Source of the DNA: Streptomyces sp. NBC_00568
GTDB lineage: Bacteria; Actinomycetota; Actinomycetes; Streptomycetales; Streptomycetaceae
Direction: 5' to 3'
Assembly: GCF_026341855.1 (NCBI RefSeq)
Contig: NZ_JAPENW010000001.1
Span: 6,067,001 to 6,131,000 of the forward strand
Length of the DNA: 64,000 nucleotides
Position 1 is the first letter of the stretch, and each line of letters opens with the position of its first letter. The position numbers and the translations under genes are program-made. The notes beneath the pieces are model-generated. The model searched no databases. It was not told the origin of the DNA and saw only the letters and a list, made by a program, of their open reading frames with translations. Positions 37,262-46,900 of the stretch are shown one piece after another.

Positions 37262-38002
37262 CTACTCCGCCGTTTTCCTCGCCAGGGCGTTGTTGCCTAT
37301 CGAGTTGTGCACGCTGAAGCTCACGGCGTCCGAGCGGTAGCGGTCGTCGGACCACTCCACCGGGCGTCCTTCGCGTGTGGTGGTGACGCGGCGGACCCGC
37401 AGCAAGGGGCTGGTGCGGCGGACTCCGAGGAGGTCGGCGTCCTGCGCGCCCGCCGCGACGGCGTCGATGACGTGCTCGCCGTAGGCGAAGACCACGCCGG
37501 TGTCCTCGTAGAGCCGTTGGGTCACGGAGGGGCACTCGGGCTCGATGGCCGCCACGGCGGGGGAGATCCAGTCCGCGTACACGGTGCGCTCCAGCAGGAC
37601 CGGTTCCCCGTCCAGGCCGCGGACCCGCAGCACGTGCAACACGGGTGTCTTCTCCCGTAGTTGGAGTCGGACGGCATCCTCCGCCGTCGCCGGGCGGTAC
37701 TCCTGCGCCACCACGTGTCCCGTCGCCTCGCGCCCCATCGCCCGCGCCCACTGGGCGAAGCTGCGCAGTTCGGCGAAGCTCTGGCTGCGGCGGCCCGCGA
37801 GAACCACGCGGCGGGCGCCCTGGCGTGAACCGATGAGCCCCTCGGCGGTCAGGGCCGCGACGGCCTGACGGACCGTGCCGCGCGAGACGCCATAGTGGGC
37901 CGCGAGGTCGGTCTCCGCCGGCAGCAGACTGCCCACGGTGTACTCCTCGCGGTCGATCGCCCGCCGCAGCTCCTCGGCGATCTCCTCGTGTCGCGCCGCC
38001 AT
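37262..38002 (-). CDS. GntR-family (HutC/UTRA) transcriptional regulator
   Basis: This 246-residue protein has a GntR winged helix (LPAETDLAAHYGVSRGTVRQ near 27-46) and a UTRA effector domain (residues about 90-240). It is divergent from the ABC importer genes, and a palindromic operator lies between them, so it is likely the local ligand-responsive repressor. The ligand is unknown. The start is ATG 38002. Confidence 0.9.
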   Translation of the reverse strand: MAARHEEIAEELRRAIDREEYTVGSLLPAETDLAAHYGVSRGTVRQAVAALTAEGLIGSRQGARRVVLAGRRSQSFAELRSFAQWARAMGREATGHVVAQEYRPATAEDAVRLQLREKTPVLHVLRVRGLDGEPVLLERTVYADWISPAVAAIEPECPSVTQRLYEDTGVVFAYGEHVIDAVAAGAQDADLLGVRRTSPLLRVRRVTTTREGRPVEWSDDRYRSDAVSFSVHNSIGNNALARKTAE

Positions 38003-38154
38003 TCTTCCCCTCTGATCCGACCACTGTGCACAGCGTGATCAGCCTAATCGAGATCGGACGGTGATCCGCGGCGGCCGGGATTGTGCAGGGGATAAGGGGT
38101 AACGGTTTCGCCAAAGTTTACGGACAAGACATCATCGGCGGGCCTACTGGGGCC

Positions 38155-38172
38155 AACTTGTTCAGACAAGTT
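38155..38172. promoter_or_regulatory. palindromic operator for the GntR regulator
   Basis: AACTTGT (38155-38161) and ACAAGTT (38166-38172) are perfect 7-bp inverted repeats around TCAG. The TTGT...ACAA core fits HutC-subfamily GntR sites. It lies 42 bases upstream of the solute-binding protein start. A second perfect palindrome, CTGTGCACAG, lies at 38024-38033 near the regulator start. Confidence 0.65.
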
Positions 38173-38213
38173 CTCCGTCCCACTCCACCCTCGTGCGCCA
38201 CCCTGGAGAGACC

Positions 38214-39371
38214 GTGACCGTGTTCCTGCCGAGGACCGCCCGCCTCACCGGCGGCCTCGCCGTCGCCGCAGCACTCGCCCTGAGCGCCTGTGGCGCCGCT
38301 CCCGACGACAAGGCGACCACCGCCGACGGCAAGAGCGCGGCCACCGCGACCTCCGCCGCGGACTTCGGCGGCCTCGACGCCCTCGTCAAGGCGGCCAAGA
38401 AGGAGGGCACGCTGCACGCGATCGCCCTTCCCCGCGACTGGGCCAACTACGGCGCCCTCATAGACGGCTTCACCAAGAAGTACGGCATCAAGATCGAGGT
38501 CGAGAGCCCCGACGGCTCCAGCCAGGACGAGATCAACGCCGTCACCTCGCGCAAGGGCCAGGACCGTGCCCCCGACGTCCTCGACCTCGGCAGCTCCTTC
38601 GCGCTGAGCGCGGCCCAGCAGGGGCTGCTCGCCCCGTACAAGGTGACCGCCTTCGGTGACCTCCCCGAGGGGCAGAAGGACGCCGCCGGCCGCTGGTTCA
38701 ACGACTACGGCGGCTACATCTCCATCGGCTGCGACGCCAAGCGGGTCAAGGAGTGTCCGAAGACCTTCAAGGACCTGCTCAAGCCGCGGTACAAGGGCCA
38801 GGTCGCGCTCAACGGCAACCCCACCAAGTCCGGTTCGGCCTTCGGCGGTGTGTACGCGGCCTCGCTGGCGAGCGGCGGTTCCTTCGACGACATCCAGCCC
38901 GGACTCGACTTCTTCGCCAAGCTGAAGAAGAACGGCAACTACACGCCGGTGGAGTCGACCCCGGCCACGGTCGAGAAGGGCGAGACGCCCATCAGCATCG
39001 ACTGGGACTACCTGAACGCCGGGTACGCCGACGAGTTCAAGTCCAAGGGCGTCGACTGGAAGGTGTCCATCCCCTCCGACGGCCAGTACGCCCAGTACTA
39101 CTCCCAGGCCATCAACAAGGACGCCCCGCACCCGGCCGCCGCCCGCCTCTGGCAGGAGTACCTCTACAGCGCCGAGGGCCAGAACCTCTGGCTGAAGGGG
39201 TACGCCCGCCCCGCTCTGATGACCGCGCTGGAGAAGGCCGGCACGCTCGACAAGACCGCCGCCGCGAAGCTCCCCGCGGTCTCCGGCACCCCGAGCTTCC
39301 CGACCGAGGACCAGCAGAGCAAGGCGAAGACCGTGCTCGCCGACGGCTGGGGCAAGGCCGTCTCCGGATGA
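38214..39371 (+). CDS. ABC importer solute-binding lipoprotein
   Basis: This 385-residue type 2 periplasmic-binding-fold protein has a lipoprotein signal (ALALSAC, Cys near residue 24). Segments such as EGTLHAIALPRDWANYGAL and the C-terminal WQEYLYSAEGQNLW resemble the family that binds iron, thiamine, polyamines or 2-aminoethylphosphonate. The specific ligand cannot be read from sequence. I chose GTG 38214, which has GGAGAG five bases upstream. Its stop overlaps the first permease as ATGA. Confidence 0.88.
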   Translation: MTVFLPRTARLTGGLAVAAALALSACGAAPDDKATTADGKSAATATSAADFGGLDALVKAAKKEGTLHAIALPRDWANYGALIDGFTKKYGIKIEVESPDGSSQDEINAVTSRKGQDRAPDVLDLGSSFALSAAQQGLLAPYKVTAFGDLPEGQKDAAGRWFNDYGGYISIGCDAKRVKECPKTFKDLLKPRYKGQVALNGNPTKSGSAFGGVYAASLASGGSFDDIQPGLDFFAKLKKNGNYTPVESTPATVEKGETPISIDWDYLNAGYADEFKSKGVDWKVSIPSDGQYAQYYSQAINKDAPHPAAARLWQEYLYSAEGQNLWLKGYARPALMTALEKAGTLDKTAAAKLPAVSGTPSFPTEDQQSKAKTVLADGWGKAVSG

Positions 39372-40276
39372 CCACCGCTCTCACCGAGGCCCCGGCCGAC
39401 GTGGCGCCCGCCGCTGCCGACCAGCAGCGGCGGCGCCGCCGCGCCCCCGACTGGCTCGCCGTCGTCCCGCTGCTCGTCTTCGTGGTGATCGCCTTCGGCA
39501 TCCCCGCCCTCGCCATGCTCAACGGCGCCTTCACCGTCAAGGACCAGGCCACCGGCGCGAGTTCGTACACCACGGCCAACCTGACCGGCTCGTTCCGGGG
39601 CGCCTATCTGACCGCCCTGATCGGCAGCGTCAAACTGTCCGCCGTCTCCGCGGGCCTCGCGACCGTCCTCGGACTCCCGCTCGCCCAGGCCGTGGTGACC
39701 TCCCGCTTCCGGGCCCTGCGCGAGGCCGTGCTCACCGCGTCCGGGGTCCTCGCCAACTTCGGCGGCGTCCCGCTGGCCTTCGCCTTCGTCGCCACCCTCG
39801 GCAACTCGGGTGTGCTGACACGGCACTTGAGCCTCACCGACAAGGGCTGGAACCTCTACAGCTTCTGGGGCCTGGTCATCGTCTATCTGTACTTCCTGAT
39901 CCCGCTCATGGTCCTCACCATCACGCCCGCCCTCGACGGCCTGCGCTCCCAGTGGCGCGAGGCGGCGCAGAACAACGGCGCGACCTCGGTCCAGTACTGG
40001 CGGCATGTCGCGCTGCCCGTCCTCGCGCCCTCGCTGCTCGGTGGATTCGTGCTCCTCTTCGGCAGCGCCTTCGCCGCGTACGCCACCGCCGCCGCGATGG
40101 TGGGCAGCGCGGTCCCGCTGGTCACCCTGCAGATCGCCGACGCCATCTCCGGCAACGTGCTGGTCGGCCAGGAGAACGTGGCGCTCGCCCTCAGCCTCGA
40201 CATGGTCCTCATCGCGGGCCTGGTCATGGCCGTGTACCTGCCCCTGCAACGACGGAGCGCGCGATGGCTCGCCTGA
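39368..40276 (+). CDS. ABC importer permease 1
   Basis: This 302-residue membrane protein has about six helices and a BPD_transp_1 fold. The EAA loop, which contacts the ATPase, reads EAAQNNGATSVQYWRHVALP near residues 197-216. A charged Arg-rich N-terminus precedes helix 1. It overlaps the solute-binding gene by four bases and the second permease by 13 bases. Confidence 0.9.
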   Translation: MTTALTEAPADVAPAAADQQRRRRRAPDWLAVVPLLVFVVIAFGIPALAMLNGAFTVKDQATGASSYTTANLTGSFRGAYLTALIGSVKLSAVSAGLATVLGLPLAQAVVTSRFRALREAVLTASGVLANFGGVPLAFAFVATLGNSGVLTRHLSLTDKGWNLYSFWGLVIVYLYFLIPLMVLTITPALDGLRSQWREAAQNNGATSVQYWRHVALPVLAPSLLGGFVLLFGSAFAAYATAAAMVGSAVPLVTLQIADAISGNVLVGQENVALALSLDMVLIAGLVMAVYLPLQRRSARWLA

Positions 40277-41082
40277 ACCTGTGGCGCTGGGTGGTCCTCG
40301 CCCTCGCCGCGCTGTACTTCCTGGTGCCCATGGCCGCGTCCGTGGTCTTCACGGTCGACGTTCCGGGGCAGGGCGTCACCTTCGACGCCTACAGCGAGAT
40401 CGTGTCCAGTGACGGGTTCGTCTCCAGCCTGGTGCTCTCGCTGGAACTCGCCGCCGCCACCATCGTCGTGGTGCTGCTCCTGATGGTGCCCGCCACGGTC
40501 GCCCTGCGGCTCGGCGCGCCCCGGCTGCGACCGGTCGTCGAGGTGGTGTGCTCACTGCCTCTCGTCGTCCCGCCGATCGCGTTCGTCGCCGGGATCGCCA
40601 CCGTCCTGAAGTGGGGGCCCGAACACCTCTCGCGGACCCCGCTGTTCCAGACGTTCGTCGCGATCCAGGACCCGGGCTTCCCGGTCGTGCTCGTCCTCGC
40701 GTACGTCGTGATGGCGCTGCCGTTCGTGTACCGGGCCCTGGACGCGGGACTGCGCGCCGTCGACGTGCGCACCCTCGTCGAAGCCGCCCGCAGCTGCGGC
40801 GCGAGCCCCGCGCGGGCGCTCGTGCACGCGGTGCTGCCCAATCTGCGCGGCGCGCTGCTCAACGCCTCCTTCCTCACCCTGGCCCTGGTGCTCGGCGAGT
40901 TCACGGTCGCGCGGCTGCTCGGCTACCAGCCGTTCGCCGTGTGGATCTACAACGTCGGCGGCTCGCAGGCCCAGATGTCCGTCGCCGTCTCCGTGCTCAG
41001 CCTGTTCGTCACCTGGGCACTGCTTCTCGCGCTCGCCGTCTTCGGTGGCCGCTCCCGTACCGCTTCCGCCTCCCGGGGATGA
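40264..41082 (+). CDS. ABC importer permease 2
   Basis: This 272-residue membrane protein has about six helices. The EAA-type loop EAARSCGASPARALVHAVLP near residues 174-193 is clear. ATG 40264 overlaps the end of permease 1, and its stop overlaps the ATPase start as ATGA. It forms the heterodimeric channel with permease 1. Confidence 0.9.
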   Translation: MARLNLWRWVVLALAALYFLVPMAASVVFTVDVPGQGVTFDAYSEIVSSDGFVSSLVLSLELAAATIVVVLLLMVPATVALRLGAPRLRPVVEVVCSLPLVVPPIAFVAGIATVLKWGPEHLSRTPLFQTFVAIQDPGFPVVLVLAYVVMALPFVYRALDAGLRAVDVRTLVEAARSCGASPARALVHAVLPNLRGALLNASFLTLALVLGEFTVARLLGYQPFAVWIYNVGGSQAQMSVAVSVLSLFVTWALLLALAVFGGRSRTASASRG

Positions 41083-42146
41083 CCATGACCCTCGCCACGC
41101 TCGAAAAGGCCGCCACCGTCGAATTCCGGGGACTCCGGCGGGAGTTCGGCCCGACCGTCGCCCTCGACGGCCTGAACCTCACCGTCCGGCCCGGTGAGCT
41201 CCTCGCCCTGCTCGGCCCCTCCGGCTGCGGCAAGACCACCGCGCTGCGCATGCTCGCCGGGTTCGAACAGCCCGATTCCGGCGAGGTGCTGGTCGACGGC
41301 GAGGACATCACCCGGGTTCCGGCACACCGCCGCGACGCCGGGATGGTCTTCCAGTCGTACAGCCTCTTCCCGCATCTCAGCGCCCTGGACAACGTGGCCT
41401 TCGGACTGCGGATGCGCAAGGTGCGTTCGGCCGAACGCCGTTCCCGAGCCGCCGAGTTGCTCGACCTCGTGGGCCTCGGGGACAAGAGTGAGCGGTTCCC
41501 GCACCAGCTCTCCGGCGGCCAGCAGCAGCGCGTCGCGCTGGCCCGCGCGCTCGCCCTGCGGCCCCGCGTCCTGCTGCTCGACGAGCCGCTCTCCGCGCTG
41601 GACGCCAAGGTGCGGCTCTCGCTGCGTGAGGAGATCCGTCGGCTCCAGCTGGAACTCGGCATCACCACCCTGTTCGTGACGCACGACCAGGAAGAGGCGC
41701 TGTCCATGGCGGACCGGGTCGCGGTGATGCGGGCCGGACAGCTCGAACAGTGCGCGTCGCCCGCCGAGTTGTACGGGCGTCCCGCCACCGCCTTCGTCGC
41801 CGAGTTCGTGGGCACGATGAGCCGGATTCCGGGGAGCCTCGACGGCGACACGGTCGAGGTGCTCGGCCGGCGGCTGCCGGTGGACGGGAACCCGCCGGCC
41901 GCGGGGGAGGTGGATGTGCTGGTCCGGCCCGAGGCGGTCTGGGTGAGCGCCGACGACGCGGGTGACGCGCGGGTCGTGGCCACCGCCTTCCTCGGGGCTG
42001 CCACCCGGGTCACCGTGCGGCTCGCGGACGGCACCGAGGTCAAGGCCGACCTGCCCACGCACGAGGCCGCGACGCTCGCGTCGGGTGCCGCGGTGACGGT
42101 CGCGCTGCCGGACCGTCCGGTCCTGGTCGCCGAGCGCGCGACCTGA
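41079..42146 (+). CDS. ABC importer ATP-binding protein
   Basis: This 355-residue protein has Walker A GPSGCGKTT near residue 45-53, the ABC signature LSGGQQQRVALARAL, Walker B VLLLDEPLSALD and the H-loop VTHDQEEAL. A C-terminal TOBE domain (residues about 270-350) is typical of the PotA/FbpC/PhnT group. It ends the four-gene importer operon. Confidence 0.93.
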   Translation: MTMTLATLEKAATVEFRGLRREFGPTVALDGLNLTVRPGELLALLGPSGCGKTTALRMLAGFEQPDSGEVLVDGEDITRVPAHRRDAGMVFQSYSLFPHLSALDNVAFGLRMRKVRSAERRSRAAELLDLVGLGDKSERFPHQLSGGQQQRVALARALALRPRVLLLDEPLSALDAKVRLSLREEIRRLQLELGITTLFVTHDQEEALSMADRVAVMRAGQLEQCASPAELYGRPATAFVAEFVGTMSRIPGSLDGDTVEVLGRRLPVDGNPPAAGEVDVLVRPEAVWVSADDAGDARVVATAFLGAATRVTVRLADGTEVKADLPTHEAATLASGAAVTVALPDRPVLVAERAT

Positions 42147-42943
42147 GCGGCGCCCGGTCTCGCCGGTCCGAGCCCACGCGGTTCCGAACCGGTACCGCAT
42201 CCGGTTCCGGACCCGGCACCGCATGCGGTTCCGGATCGGTCGCGAACCGGGCCCCCACCGGGTCTCGAACCGGTCGCGCATCCGGTACCGAACCAGGCCG
42301 GGAATCCCGCCCGGTACCGAACCAGGCCGGGAACCCGGTCCCGCGTCGGCCGACGTACCCGGCAGGGTGGCGGGGCGCGCGTCCGGTGCCGTGCCGCGCG
42401 GGGGTGGTACTGGTCGCCGCAGGTCGCCCCATCTCGCTGAGCGAGGCGGAGGCGCCCCGCGCGGCCTCGGACACCGGCCGTCCCTCCGGGATCGGCCCCG
42501 GCACCGCGCGTCGTACTCCGTGCCGCGGGGAGCGTCCGGCGGTGTGGCCGGTGCCGTACGACCGGGGCGCGGGGGTGTCCGGTGGTGCGGCGGGTGCCGT
42601 ACGACCGGGGCGCGGGGGTGTCCGGTGGTGCGGCGGGTGCCGTACGACCGGGGCGCGGGGGTGTCCGGTGGTGCGGCGGGTGCCGTACGACCGGGGCGCG
42701 GGGGTGTCCGGTGGTGCGGCCGGTGCCGTACGACCGGAGTGCCCGGGCCCGCGGAGGCCACTGCCCTCGCGCCTCGGGTCACTCCCCGCCGGGCGCACCT
42801 CGGGGTGGCCCCACAGGGCATGGCCCCGCATGACCCACCCCGCCATGACCCACCTCACCCGAACGCCGACCCGCCTCGCCCGCCCCTCCGTCCGAGCCCG
42901 CACCCGGCTCCCCCCACCCCCCCCACCGAAGAAAGAGAACCCC
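42147..42943. other. 797-base repeat-rich region without a gene
   Basis: Frames here are open only because stop codons are rare at this base composition, and they show no domain. The left part (42170-42360) carries degenerate CCGGTACCGAACCAGGCCGG-like repeats, including two close copies of a 29-base unit near 42283-42340. The right part holds a 43-bp tandem array. AGAGAA before GTG 42944 is the Shine-Dalgarno of the next gene. Confidence 0.6.
42551..42737. repeat. 43-bp minisatellite, four full copies plus a partial copy
   Basis: The unit begins GTGCCGTACGACCGGGGCGC and copies start at 42551, 42594, 42637, 42680 and 42723, exactly 43 bases apart. Copies are nearly identical; the last is partial (about 15 bases). 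As 43 is not a multiple of three, the array does not encode a repeat in one frame. Confidence 0.95.
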
Positions 42944-44428
42944 GTGACCCACCGCACCACCGCCCGACTTCCCCTCCAGGCCGTCCTGTTCGACATGGAC
43001 GGGACGCTCGTGGACACCGAGCGGCTGTGGTGGGAGGCGGTGGAGCAGGTGGCCGACGGGCTCGGACACGTCCTGACGGGGGCCGACCAGCCGCACGTGC
43101 TCGGACGGCCCGTCGAGCACACCGCGGGCTGGCTGGCCGGAGTCACCGGCGCATCGGCCGAGACGATCGCCGCCGAGCTGCACCGGCAGTTCGCGGACCG
43201 GGTCCGCACGGGCATCGTGCCCCGCCCCGGAGCGACGGAACTGCTCGACGCGCTCGCCCGTGAAGGCGTGCCCACCGCGCTGGTGACCGCGTCGCCGCGC
43301 GCGGTCGCCGACACGGTCCTGGAGGCGCTCGGTGCCGATCGCTTCGCCGTGTCCGTCACCGCCGACGACACCGAGCGCACCAAGCCCGCCCCCGACCCCT
43401 ACCTGGCCGCCTGCCGTGCCCTCGGCGTCGATCCCGCCGCCTGCGTCGCCGTGGAGGACACCCAGACCGGCGTCACCTCCGCCGAGTCGGCCGGCTGCGC
43501 CGTCCTCGCGGTGCCCTCGCTCGCCCCGATCGCCCCCGCGGCCGGGCGTACCGTGCTCGGCAGCCTGGAGGAGGTGTCCCCGGCGCGGCTGCGCGCGATG
43601 GTCGCGCCGGGTGAGCTGCGGGTGATGAGCTGGAACCTCTGGTACGGCGGCACCAAGGTCGACGGGTACCGCGAGAAGCAGCTCAAGGTCATCGCCCGGA
43701 CGGGAGCGGACGTGGTCGGCCTCCAGGAGACGTACGGGAACGCGGCGGAGGAACTCGCCGAGGCTCTCGGCTGGCACCACCACCGGGCGGGCGACAACCT
43801 CGGCGTCATCAGCCGCTACCCGATCGTCGCGCGGCTGGGCGACCCGGACGTCGGCTTCTACGGGGGGACCGGCGTCCGGATCGCGCTGGACGGCGGCCGG
43901 CGGGTCGACGTCTGGAGCGTCCACCTCGACTGCGCGCCGTACGGCCCGTACGAGGCACGCTTCGACGGACTTCCGGCGGCCGGACTGATCGCGCACGAGG
44001 AGGGGCGGCTCGGCCGGATGAGGGAGATCCTGCGGCGGGTCGCCGACTCCGCCGACGGGTCCGTTCCGGTCGTCCTGGTCGGGGACTTCAACACGCCCTC
44101 GCACCTGGACTGGCCGGACGTCGCCTGGCCGGTGACCAAGGCCGCCGAGGAGGCGGGCCTGAGCGACTCCTATCGCGAGGCCCACCCCGACCCGCTGCGG
44201 GACCCCGGGCACACCTGGTCACCCGTCCACACCGAGCACGAGGACGGCAGCGGCCGTCCGGAACCGCAGGACCGGATCGACTTCGTCCTGCACAGGGGCC
44301 TGACCGTTCTCGATTCCCGCACCCTTGTCAGCGGCACCCCGCGCGCCTGGCCCGACGTCGCGGACAACGACTGGCCCTCGGACCACGGGGCGGTCGTCAC
44401 CGTCTTCGAGGTGCCTCGCGGAGGCTGA
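42944..44428 (+). CDS. HAD phosphatase - endonuclease/exonuclease/phosphatase fusion protein
   Basis: The 494-residue protein joins two hydrolase domains. Residues 10-215 are a HAD phosphatase with nucleophile Asp17 (FDMDGTLVDTE), TAS near 115-117, Lys147 and the metal acids Glu171/Asp172. Residues 224-490 are an EEP metallophosphodiesterase domain with Asn231 (SWNLWYG), Glu262 (LQET), VGDFNTPSH, RIDFV and a final SDHGAVV. No signal peptide is seen, so it is cytoplasmic. It follows the ABC importer in the same direction but is separated by the repeat region. It might act on an imported organophosphate. The GTG 42944 start follows AGAGAA. Confidence 0.85.
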   Translation: MTHRTTARLPLQAVLFDMDGTLVDTERLWWEAVEQVADGLGHVLTGADQPHVLGRPVEHTAGWLAGVTGASAETIAAELHRQFADRVRTGIVPRPGATELLDALAREGVPTALVTASPRAVADTVLEALGADRFAVSVTADDTERTKPAPDPYLAACRALGVDPAACVAVEDTQTGVTSAESAGCAVLAVPSLAPIAPAAGRTVLGSLEEVSPARLRAMVAPGELRVMSWNLWYGGTKVDGYREKQLKVIARTGADVVGLQETYGNAAEELAEALGWHHHRAGDNLGVISRYPIVARLGDPDVGFYGGTGVRIALDGGRRVDVWSVHLDCAPYGPYEARFDGLPAAGLIAHEEGRLGRMREILRRVADSADGSVPVVLVGDFNTPSHLDWPDVAWPVTKAAEEAGLSDSYREAHPDPLRDPGHTWSPVHTEHEDGSGRPEPQDRIDFVLHRGLTVLDSRTLVSGTPRAWPDVADNDWPSDHGAVVTVFEVPRGG

Positions 44429-44473
44429 CGGGCCGGACCGGGCGGCGGGCCGTGGGAATTGAACGGTGGGTCA

Positions 44474-44496
44474 GCCCGGACCATTGCGGTCCGGGC
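44474..44496. terminator. hairpin after the HAD-EEP gene
   Basis: Arms GCCCGGACC (44474-44482) and GGTCCGGGC (44488-44496) pair over 9 bp with a five-base loop, 46 bases after the stop. Confidence 0.65.
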
Positions 44497-44599
44497 ATGT
44501 CATCCACTAGTTTGAGCCGCCTCGCTACCCGCGAGTAACACCGATGGGTTACCACACGTCACCCGGCCACCCGATTCGTCCTGTCGTCCTGGGGAGTCC

Positions 44600-46900
44600 A
44601 TGCGCTGGCCCTTCGGCCGTACGACCACGGTCCGCACGCGGATCGTGGCCCTCGCACTCGCTCCGGTGATAGCCCTCATGACGCTGTGGAGTTTCGCCAT
44701 GGTGTCCGTCACCGGCGAACTGCGAGCGCTCGTCCGCCTGGAGGGTGTCTACAACACCTTCGGCACGCCGGTCGACACGGCGATCGGCCAGATACAGATC
44801 GAACGGCGGTTCGCGGCCGCGTACTTGGGCGAGGGCCGCGGAACGAGGGCGGCCCTCGACCTGCTGGCGCAGGAGCGCCGCACCGACCGGGCGGTGACCG
44901 CGATGCGCACCGCGATCCGGGACGGGGACCGTGACCAGCTCTCCGATCGCCAACGGCAGGAACTCGACGCCGTGCTCCACTCGGTGGACGGGCTGGAGGG
45001 GCTGCGCGGGCGGGTGCTGTCCCACGCCGTCACCTGGGACCGGGCCGTGGCCGAATACAGCACCCTGGTGGAACCGGGCTTCGACGTCCCGTCAGCGCTC
45101 ACGGCGCTCCAGGCCGGGCAGCTGGCCCGCGAGGCGCAGGTCGTCGTCGAGCTGGTGCGGGTGCGGGAGTTCGTCTCCCGCGAGGACGCGCTCGTCGCCG
45201 GGGCACGGGCCGCCGGAACGCTCACCGACCGCCAGTACGACACCCTCACCGCGACGATCGAGGACCGCCGGGTCTTCGAGCGGACCTATGTGCCCGACCT
45301 GCCGGCCGACTCGCGCGGCCTCTTCGAGGAGTTCCAGCGCGGAGACCTCCACCGGGAGCTGACCCGGGGTGAGGACGCCCTGCTGCGGGCGGGTGCGGAG
45401 GGCGCGGGCGAGGCCGTCGCGGCCGGTACGTGGCGCACCACCACGGACCGCGCCGTCAAGCAGTACATGCGGCTGTGCACCCGGTCGGCGATCAACTCCG
45501 CCGAGCGAGGCCGGGCGTTCGCCTACCGTGAGATGGCCAAGGCGGCGATCGTCGGTGTGCTGGGACTGGCCGCCGTGGGGCTCTCCCTGTGGTTCGCGGT
45601 GCGTGGCGCACGGCGCATCTCGCGCCGTCTCGAGTCGCTGCGGGACGCCGCCGATCTGCTGACCAATCGTCAGCTCCCGCACGTCATGGAGCGGTTGAGC
45701 GCCGGTGAGGAGATCGACGCCGCCGCCGAGGCGCCGCCCCTGGCCGACGCGGAGGCGGTGGCCGACGAGATCGGCCAGGTCGGCAGGTCCTTCAACACCG
45801 CCCGGCTCGCGGCCGTCGAGGCCGCCGTCAAGCAGGCCACCCTGCGCCGCGGGCTGTTCGCGGTGCTCCTGAACATCGCCCGCCGCAACCAGGCGCTCGT
45901 GCACCGGCAGCTCAAGCTGGTCGACACGCTGGAGCGGCGCACCGACGACCCGGACGTCCTGGACGACCTGTTCCGGATCGATCACCTGACCACACGCATG
46001 CGGCGCCACGCGGAGAGTCTGATCATCCTCTCCGGCTCGGCCCCGGGCCGCCGTTGGCGGCGGCCCGTGCCCGTCGGCGAGGTGGTGTCGTCCGCGGTGA
46101 GCGAGATCGAGCAGTACGCGCGGGTCATGATCCCTCCGATGCCGGAGGTGGGCGTCGCGGCGGACGCCGTCGCCGACATCGTCCATCTGATCGCCGAACT
46201 CGTCGAGAACGCCACGGTGTTCTCACCGCCCCACACCCAGGTCACCCTGCGTACCGGACGGGCCGGGAGCGGGTTCGTCCTGGAGATCGACGACCGGGGT
46301 CTCGGTCTGGCGCCGGAACAGATCGAGGAGGCCCACCGCACCATCACCACGCCGGACGACTTCGACCCGACCCGGCACGACCGGCTCGGGCTGTACGTGG
46401 TGGGCCGGCTCGCCGCACGGCACGGCATCACGGTCACGCTGTGCCGTTCGCCGTACGGCGGCACGACGGCGGTGGTGCTGCTGCCGGAGGCGGTTCTCGC
46501 GCCGGTGGAACCCGCGCGCCCGGCGGTGGCGGCGGACCCGGACCCGCGGGCGCTGCCCTCGCGGACGGGCACCGTGGTCCTCGAGGAGCGGCGGACGGCG
46601 CGGCGCGAGCAGGAGCTCGATCCTGTGCCGCGGGACGCCCCGGTCCCGGGCTCGCCCGTGCTGCCCACCCGGGTCCGCCAGCGGGCCCTCGCACCCGAGC
46701 TGCGTACCGCGGGACCGGTGGCCGACGAGACGCCGGAGCGCGAGGTCACTCCGGAGGAGATGCGCGCGGTCTTCGGATCCTTCCAGCGGGGCCTCGACCG
46801 CGGACGCAGGGGCCTGCCCACGCAGCCGGACGCCAGGCGGTCCGGCCCCTCGCAGCGAACCGACACCGAGGAAGGGACGGACGCCGACGATGCGCCCTGA
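44600..46900 (+). CDS. conservon-type sensor histidine kinase-like protein (CvnA)
   Basis: This 766-residue protein has a membrane helix near residues 13-36, a nitrate/nitrite-sensing (NIT) extracytoplasmic domain to about 310, a second helix near 315-335, a HAMP-like linker, and a histidine kinase-type ATPase domain (LVENATVFSPPHTQ, IDDRGLGL). A Pro/Arg-rich tail follows. This is the CvnA architecture of Streptomyces conservons. It overlaps the roadblock gene by 11 bases. Confidence 0.88.
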   Translation: MRWPFGRTTTVRTRIVALALAPVIALMTLWSFAMVSVTGELRALVRLEGVYNTFGTPVDTAIGQIQIERRFAAAYLGEGRGTRAALDLLAQERRTDRAVTAMRTAIRDGDRDQLSDRQRQELDAVLHSVDGLEGLRGRVLSHAVTWDRAVAEYSTLVEPGFDVPSALTALQAGQLAREAQVVVELVRVREFVSREDALVAGARAAGTLTDRQYDTLTATIEDRRVFERTYVPDLPADSRGLFEEFQRGDLHRELTRGEDALLRAGAEGAGEAVAAGTWRTTTDRAVKQYMRLCTRSAINSAERGRAFAYREMAKAAIVGVLGLAAVGLSLWFAVRGARRISRRLESLRDAADLLTNRQLPHVMERLSAGEEIDAAAEAPPLADAEAVADEIGQVGRSFNTARLAAVEAAVKQATLRRGLFAVLLNIARRNQALVHRQLKLVDTLERRTDDPDVLDDLFRIDHLTTRMRRHAESLIILSGSAPGRRWRRPVPVGEVVSSAVSEIEQYARVMIPPMPEVGVAADAVADIVHLIAELVENATVFSPPHTQVTLRTGRAGSGFVLEIDDRGLGLAPEQIEEAHRTITTPDDFDPTRHDRLGLYVVGRLAARHGITVTLCRSPYGGTTAVVLLPEAVLAPVEPARPAVAADPDPRALPSRTGTVVLEERRTARREQELDPVPRDAPVPGSPVLPTRVRQRALAPELRTAGPVADETPEREVTPEEMRAVFGSFQRGLDRGRRGLPTQPDARRSGPSQRTDTEEGTDADDAP

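Noticed and set aside
42551..42737. A CRISPR array
   Set aside because: The 43-bp units are directly adjacent with no unique spacers, and no cas genes are nearby.
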